This document shows, piece after piece, positions 14,774 through 17,805 of a stretch of 17,805 nt of DNA. The notes under the pieces are model-generated. The model was given only the letters and a program-made list of their open reading frames with translations. It did no database searches and was not told the origin of the DNA. Source of the DNA: Actinomycetales bacterium (GTDB lineage: Bacteria; Actinomycetota; Actinomycetes; Actinomycetales; BWSM-131); contig JASBSH010000389.1 of assembly GCA_030149025.1 (NCBI GenBank), positions 1 to 17,805 on the forward strand. Reading direction: 5' to 3'. The first letter of the stretch is position 1, and the number at the start of each line of letters is the position of its first letter. Both the position numbers and the translations under genes were made by a program.

Positions 14774-15711
14774 CTGCCGCCGGCCACCTGCCCTACCTGG
14801 ACGCGGGCGCGGTCCGCTCCCTGTCGATGACCGACGCGGTGGACGCGTTGGAACGAGCGCTGCTCGAGGGGGTGGACGCATCCGCTGACCCGCCGAGAAC
14901 CGTTGTGAGCGGCGACGGCGGGCAGCTGCTCGTGATGCCGTCGTCGGCCGGGGGACGGTTCTCGGTCAAGGTCGTCTCAGTGGCCCCCGCCCCCGAGGGC
15001 GACGCACGTGGGCCGACATTGCCGCGGATCCAGGGACTCGTGGTCATCTTCGACCCGACCACGCTGGCGCCGGCCGCCCTCGTCCACGGTGCTGCGCTGA
15101 CATCGGTTCGGACGCCGGCGGTTTCGGCCCTCGCGGTGCGCCACCTCGCGCGACCCGATGCGCGTCGGCTGGTGGTGTTCGGCAGCGGCCCACAGGCCGA
15201 AGGGCACGTCGCGGCCATGAGCGCGGTGCGGCGGATCGAGGACGTGGTGGTCGTCGGCAGGCACCACGGCCGGGCGGCGGCTCTGGCTGCCCGGGTGGCG
15301 CAGTCCGGTCTGCGGTGCCGCGTCGGTGCAGCCGCGGATGTCGCGGACGCCGACCTGGTGGTCTGCGCCACCACCGCCAGCCAGCCGCTCTTCGACGGCC
15401 GCCTGGTCGGGGACGGCACCTGCGTCGTGGCGGTCGGCTCGCACCAGCCGGATGTGCGCGAGGTGGACGGCGGTCTCGTGCGCCGCTCCCGCATCGTCGT
15501 GGAGGAGCGCGGCACCGCCCTGCGGGAGGCCGGCGACCTGGTCCTGGCCGGCGTGACCGCGGACGACGTCACGCCACTGGGTGACGTCGTCCGGCGTTCG
15601 CGGGCGTCGGGGAGTGACTGGGAAGCGGATCGGCCGACACTGGTGAAGACCGTGGGTATGGCCTGGGAGGACGCCGTCGTGGCGGCGAAGGCCGTCGCCA
15701 ACCTCGCCTGA
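14770..15711 (+). CDS. Ornithine cyclodeaminase / mu-crystallin family NAD(P)-dependent enzyme
   Basis: Family members include ornithine cyclodeaminase, alanine dehydrogenase and ketimine/pyrroline-2-carboxylate reductases. The 313-residue protein has a Rossmann motif FGSGPQAEGHV (Gly138-Ala143) and residues matching the family's active-site positions: Arg43, Lys67 in FSVKVVSV, Arg114 in SVRTPAVSALA, and Asp228 in SHQPDVREVD. At the place where ornithine cyclodeaminase has a glutamate two residues before the MP motif, this protein has a leucine (LLVMP, 53-57), which argues against ornithine as substrate. The start is TTG 14770, overlapping the hydrolase stop as TTGA. It is preferred because the next in-frame ATG (14827) would remove the conserved LPYLDAGAV segment. 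It is the last gene of the cluster A operon. Confidence 0.88.
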   Translation: MTAAGHLPYLDAGAVRSLSMTDAVDALERALLEGVDASADPPRTVVSGDGGQLLVMPSSAGGRFSVKVVSVAPAPEGDARGPTLPRIQGLVVIFDPTTLAPAALVHGAALTSVRTPAVSALAVRHLARPDARRLVVFGSGPQAEGHVAAMSAVRRIEDVVVVGRHHGRAAALAARVAQSGLRCRVGAAADVADADLVVCATTASQPLFDGRLVGDGTCVVAVGSHQPDVREVDGGLVRRSRIVVEERGTALREAGDLVLAGVTADDVTPLGDVVRRSRASGSDWEADRPTLVKTVGMAWEDAVVAAKAVANLA

Positions 15712-15719
15712 ATGTCCCC

Positions 15720-15753
15720 GCGCCACACTTCCGCCGTTCCTTCTGTGTGACGC
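15720..15753 (+). terminator. Weak hairpin after the cluster A operon
   Basis: GCG-CACAC (15720-15722, 15724-15728) can pair with GTGTG-CGC (15745-15749, 15751-15753) with one mismatch and a 16-base loop, 8 bases after the cyclodeaminase-family stop. It has no T tract and the stem is short. It is the only terminator-like structure seen between the two transporter clusters. Confidence 0.25.
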
Positions 15754-15761
15754 ACGCCCGT

Positions 15762-15789
15762 GTGACCTGAGTCTCGCCGGTTCTAGCGT
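15762..15789 (+). promoter_or_regulatory. Candidate promoter for transporter cluster B
   Basis: GTGACC (15762-15767) and TAGCGT (15784-15789) are separated by 16 bases and resemble actinobacterial -35 and -10 elements. A start site near 15796 would give a leader of about 28 bases that includes the AGGGAG ribosome site (15814-15819) before ATG 15824. This would make cluster B an independent unit from cluster A. Confidence 0.4.
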
Positions 15790-15823
15790 GTGGGCAGTCC
15801 TGAGAGCCGACCGAGGGAGCCGC

Positions 15824-16615
15824 ATGGCCGAACACCGACCGGGGGGTGCAACAGCCGAGCCGAATGGTGCGCTGCTCACCACTCGGGGACTGACCAAGGT
15901 CTTCCGTGGCTTCACCGCCGTGTCAGGCGTGGATCTGGACGTCGCCGAAGGCAGCATCCACGCGCTCGTGGGACCCAACGGCGCCGGGAAGACGACGCTC
16001 TTCAACCTGCTCACCGGCTTCCTGGCCCCGACGTCCGGCACGGTAGGGCTGGCGGGCAAGGACATCACCGGCCTGCCGCCCGAACGCATCGCGCACCTCG
16101 GCGTTGCGCGGTCGTTCCAGATCACCAGCCTCTTCGACCAGCTCACGCCTGTCGAGCACCTCCAGCTGGCTCTGCAGGGTAGAACCAGTCAGGGCCTGAA
16201 GTTCTGGCGGTCCGACAAGCTCATGGCCGCCTTCGGCGACCGTGCGCAGGAGCTGCTCGAGCAGGTGGGACTGGCCGAGCACGCTGATGAACCGGCCGGG
16301 TTGCTCAGCTACGGGCGCAAGCGCGCCCTGGAGCTTGCGCTGGCACTCGCCCTGGACCCTCGGTTGCTGCTGCTGGACGAGCCGACCGCCGGGATGGGGA
16401 TCGAGGACGTGCAGCGCACCATCGACCTGGTCCGCAAGGTCTCCGCCGGCCGGACGGTCGTGTTCGTCGACCACAACATGCACGTGGTGGGTAGCCTCGC
16501 CGACCGCGTCACCGTGCTCCAGAGCGGCCGTGTGCTGGCCGAGGGCAGCTACGACGAGGTGCGGAGCGACGAGCGAGTCGTGACCGCCTACCTGGGGGAG
16601 CCTGCTGGTGGCTGA
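15824..16615 (+). CDS. ABC transporter ATP-binding protein, LivG-type (second cluster)
   Basis: This is an ATPase of a second HAAT-type importer, 263 residues. Walker A is GPNGAGKTT (from 50), the signature is LSYGRKRALELALAL (from 161), Walker B is LLLLDEP with Asp185/Glu186, and the H-loop is FVDHNMHVV. FNLLTGFLAPTSG and the ending VVTAYLGEPAG are LivG-like. VDHNM replaces the usual VEHDM. ATG 15824 is chosen over the upstream in-frame start (15788) because AGGGAG precedes it at 15814-15819. The stop overlaps the next gene by eight bases. It is distinct from the cluster A LivG rather than a near-identical copy. Confidence 0.92.
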   Translation: MAEHRPGGATAEPNGALLTTRGLTKVFRGFTAVSGVDLDVAEGSIHALVGPNGAGKTTLFNLLTGFLAPTSGTVGLAGKDITGLPPERIAHLGVARSFQITSLFDQLTPVEHLQLALQGRTSQGLKFWRSDKLMAAFGDRAQELLEQVGLAEHADEPAGLLSYGRKRALELALALALDPRLLLLDEPTAGMGIEDVQRTIDLVRKVSAGRTVVFVDHNMHVVGSLADRVTVLQSGRVLAEGSYDEVRSDERVVTAYLGEPAGG

Positions 16616-17354
16616 GAACCTCACGGAGAACGTGCCGCAACCGGCGGTGACCACGACCGGTCTTGTGGTCGAAGGCCTTTCAGCCTGGTACGGCGAGGCC
16701 CAGGCCTTGCGCGACGTGTCCCTGCGCGTTGCCGAGGGCGAGGTGGTGACCCTCGTCGGCCGGAACGGTGCGGGCAAGACCACCCTGCTCCGGTCGGTCA
16801 TGGGCTTGCACGAGCACGTCTCGGGCGTGGTCCGTTTGGACGGGCAGGACCTGAGCCGGCTTCCCTCGCACCGTCGGGCTCGAGCCGGCCTCGGCTGGGT
16901 CCAGGACGATCGGGGCGTCTACTCGAGTCTGTCGGTGGAGGAGAACCTCCTCCTGCCACCCGTCACCGATGCCGCCCGCGCCTGGTCGCTGGAGCGGATC
17001 TACGAGTCCTTCGCAGTGCTGGCGGACCGGCGGGCAGCGGCGGGCACGACGCTCTCCGGCGGGGAGCAGCAGATGCTGGCGATCGCACGAGTCCTGCGGA
17101 CGGGAGCGCGGGTGCTGCTGCTGGACGAGCCGACCGAGGGTCTTGCTCCCGTCATCGTGCAACGGATCAGGGACATCATCCGCAGCGTCTCCGCTGACGG
17201 GGTCGCGGTGCTGCTCGTCGAGCAGAACGTGGCGTTCGCGGCGACCGTCGCCAGCCGTCACTACCTGCTGGCCCAGGGGCGAGTGGTCGAGCATCTGGAC
17301 TCCGAGGAGTTCGGACGGCGGCGCGGCGAGCTGCTCGAGTACCTCGGCATGTAG
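16608..17354 (+). CDS. ABC transporter ATP-binding protein, LivF-type (second cluster)
   Basis: This is the partner ATPase of the second importer, 248 residues. Walker A is GRNGAGKTT (from 51), the signature is LSGGEQQMLAIARVL (from 149), Walker B is VLLLLDEP with Asp173/Glu174, and the H-loop region is VLLVEQNVAFA. LSAWYGEAQALRDVSL, VQDDRGVYSSLSVEENL and DEPTEGLAPVIVQRI are LivF wording. GTG 16608 has GGGGGAG at 16594-16600 and lies inside the end of the preceding gene, so the two are translationally coupled. The first 20 or so residues are an extension before the usual start of the ATPase domain. Confidence 0.92.
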   Translation: MAENLTENVPQPAVTTTGLVVEGLSAWYGEAQALRDVSLRVAEGEVVTLVGRNGAGKTTLLRSVMGLHEHVSGVVRLDGQDLSRLPSHRRARAGLGWVQDDRGVYSSLSVEENLLLPPVTDAARAWSLERIYESFAVLADRRAAAGTTLSGGEQQMLAIARVLRTGARVLLLDEPTEGLAPVIVQRIRDIIRSVSADGVAVLLVEQNVAFAATVASRHYLLAQGRVVEHLDSEEFGRRRGELLEYLGM

Positions 17355-17387
17355 CCCTCTCTTGCAGGACAACAGAACTCACCCACT

Positions 17388-17402
17388 GAGCCGGAACGGC
17401 TC
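17388..17402 (+). promoter_or_regulatory. Small hairpin in the gap before the second binding-protein gene
   Basis: GAGCC-GGAAC-GGCTC forms a 5-bp stem with a 5-base loop, between the LivF-type stop and the ribosome site AGGAG (17412-17416) of the next gene. It could reduce read-through or set the relative expression of the binding protein. It is too short for a firm call. Confidence 0.25.
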
Positions 17403-17422
17403 GATGAGAACAGGAGAAGCAC

Positions 17423-17805
17423 ATGCGCCAGAAGACAACGGCCGGCCTGGCCGCCCTACTGTCGTCCTCACTGCTGGTTGCGGCGTGCGGGCAAGGTGGG
17501 CCCACGGCCGGGGGTGACAGCGAGCTCAGCGACGGCAAGGTCGTGCTGGGGGTCCTCAACGACCAGTCCGGGGTGTACAAGGACCTGTCCGGGCCGAACA
17601 GCGTCGAGGCGGTGAAGATGGCGGTCGCCGACTACCAGGAGAAGTACGGCGACGACGCGGTCGCCAAGGAGATCGAGGTCATCACCTCCGATCACCAGAA
17701 CAAGCCGGAGATCGCCAACTCCGAGGCCCAGGAGATGTACGACCGGAAGAACGCCGACGCCATCTTCGACGTACCGACGTCCTCGGCGGCACTGGCGGTG
17801 GCCTC
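17423..17805 (+). CDS. Branched-chain-amino-acid-type ABC substrate-binding lipoprotein, cut by window end
   Basis: The 5' part of a solute-receptor gene for cluster B; 127 complete codons are visible before the sequence ends. It has a classical lipoprotein signal: basic MRQKTT, hydrophobic core and lipobox LVAAC with Cys22, then a short Gly-rich tether. The mature part starts KVVLGVLNDQSGVYKDLSGPNS and continues with VITSDHQNKPEIANSEAQ and DAIFDVPTSSAALAVA. This pattern is seen in Peripla_BP_6-type receptors of HAAT importers and differs clearly from the cluster A receptor. ATG 17423 follows AGGAG at 17412-17416. The two permease genes needed to complete the importer would be expected beyond the window. 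Confidence 0.88.
   Translation, partial: MRQKTTAGLAALLSSSLLVAACGQGGPTAGGDSELSDGKVVLGVLNDQSGVYKDLSGPNSVEAVKMAVADYQEKYGDDAVAKEIEVITSDHQNKPEIANSEAQEMYDRKNADAIFDVPTSSAALAVA

Noticed and set aside
15712..15823. Small RNA gene between the two transporter clusters
   Set aside because: Only a weak hairpin and a promoter-like pair are visible in 112 bases, which is better explained as operon end plus promoter.
14977..16146. Minus-strand open frame spanning the gap between the two transporter clusters
   Set aside because: It overlaps two clearly coding + strand genes, shows no domain motifs and has no ribosome site of its own.

Overview
The window is a dense, very GC-rich stretch with strong third-position G/C bias. 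Starts are often GTG or TTG, and genes frequently overlap by four bases. This points to a high-GC actinomycete. The methyltransferase-aconitase-debranching enzyme-Dxs neighbourhood and the cluster-free methyltransferase sequence recall Micrococcales-like actinobacteria, but that is memory of gene order, not a computed placement. All genes read on the + strand. There is no gene-free stretch over 300 bases, and no rRNA, tRNA, CRISPR array or insertion sequence was recognised.

Housekeeping half (1-8819). The left edge is a short AT-rich segment (about 37% GC over bases 1-57) joined abruptly to a TrmA/RumA-type RNA methyltransferase that has lost its N-terminal TRAM domain. The methyltransferase also lacks all the usual Fe-S cysteines. 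Next come aconitase (acnA), preceded by an inverted repeat overlapping the upstream stop codon and followed by a nested terminator hairpin, then a glycogen-debranching-type glucosidase, a small unidentified protein, and dxs (first step of the MEP isoprenoid pathway), which appears to be expressed from a leaderless transcript.

Transport half (8820-17805). Two separate branched-chain-amino-acid-type (HAAT/Liv) ABC importer clusters lie in tandem. Cluster A (8902-15711) is one tightly coupled operon: binding lipoprotein, two ATPases, two permeases, an alpha/beta hydrolase and an ornithine-cyclodeaminase/mu-crystallin-family dehydrogenase. All six gene junctions are 4-base stop/start overlaps. 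The most likely reading is an uptake-plus-catabolism operon in which the last two enzymes process the imported compound, whose identity cannot be read from sequence. Cluster B (15824 to the window end) has its own candidate promoter and a different order (ATPase, ATPase, binding lipoprotein), and runs off the window inside the binding-protein gene.

The most unusual non-coding signal is a perfect 13-bp inverted repeat (8836-8848 / 8892-8904) whose right arm is the Shine-Dalgarno plus ATG of the cluster A binding protein, with a second 7-bp stem stacked directly inside it. In an RNA reading through from dxs this would hide the translation start. A transcript begun inside the element would lack the left arm.
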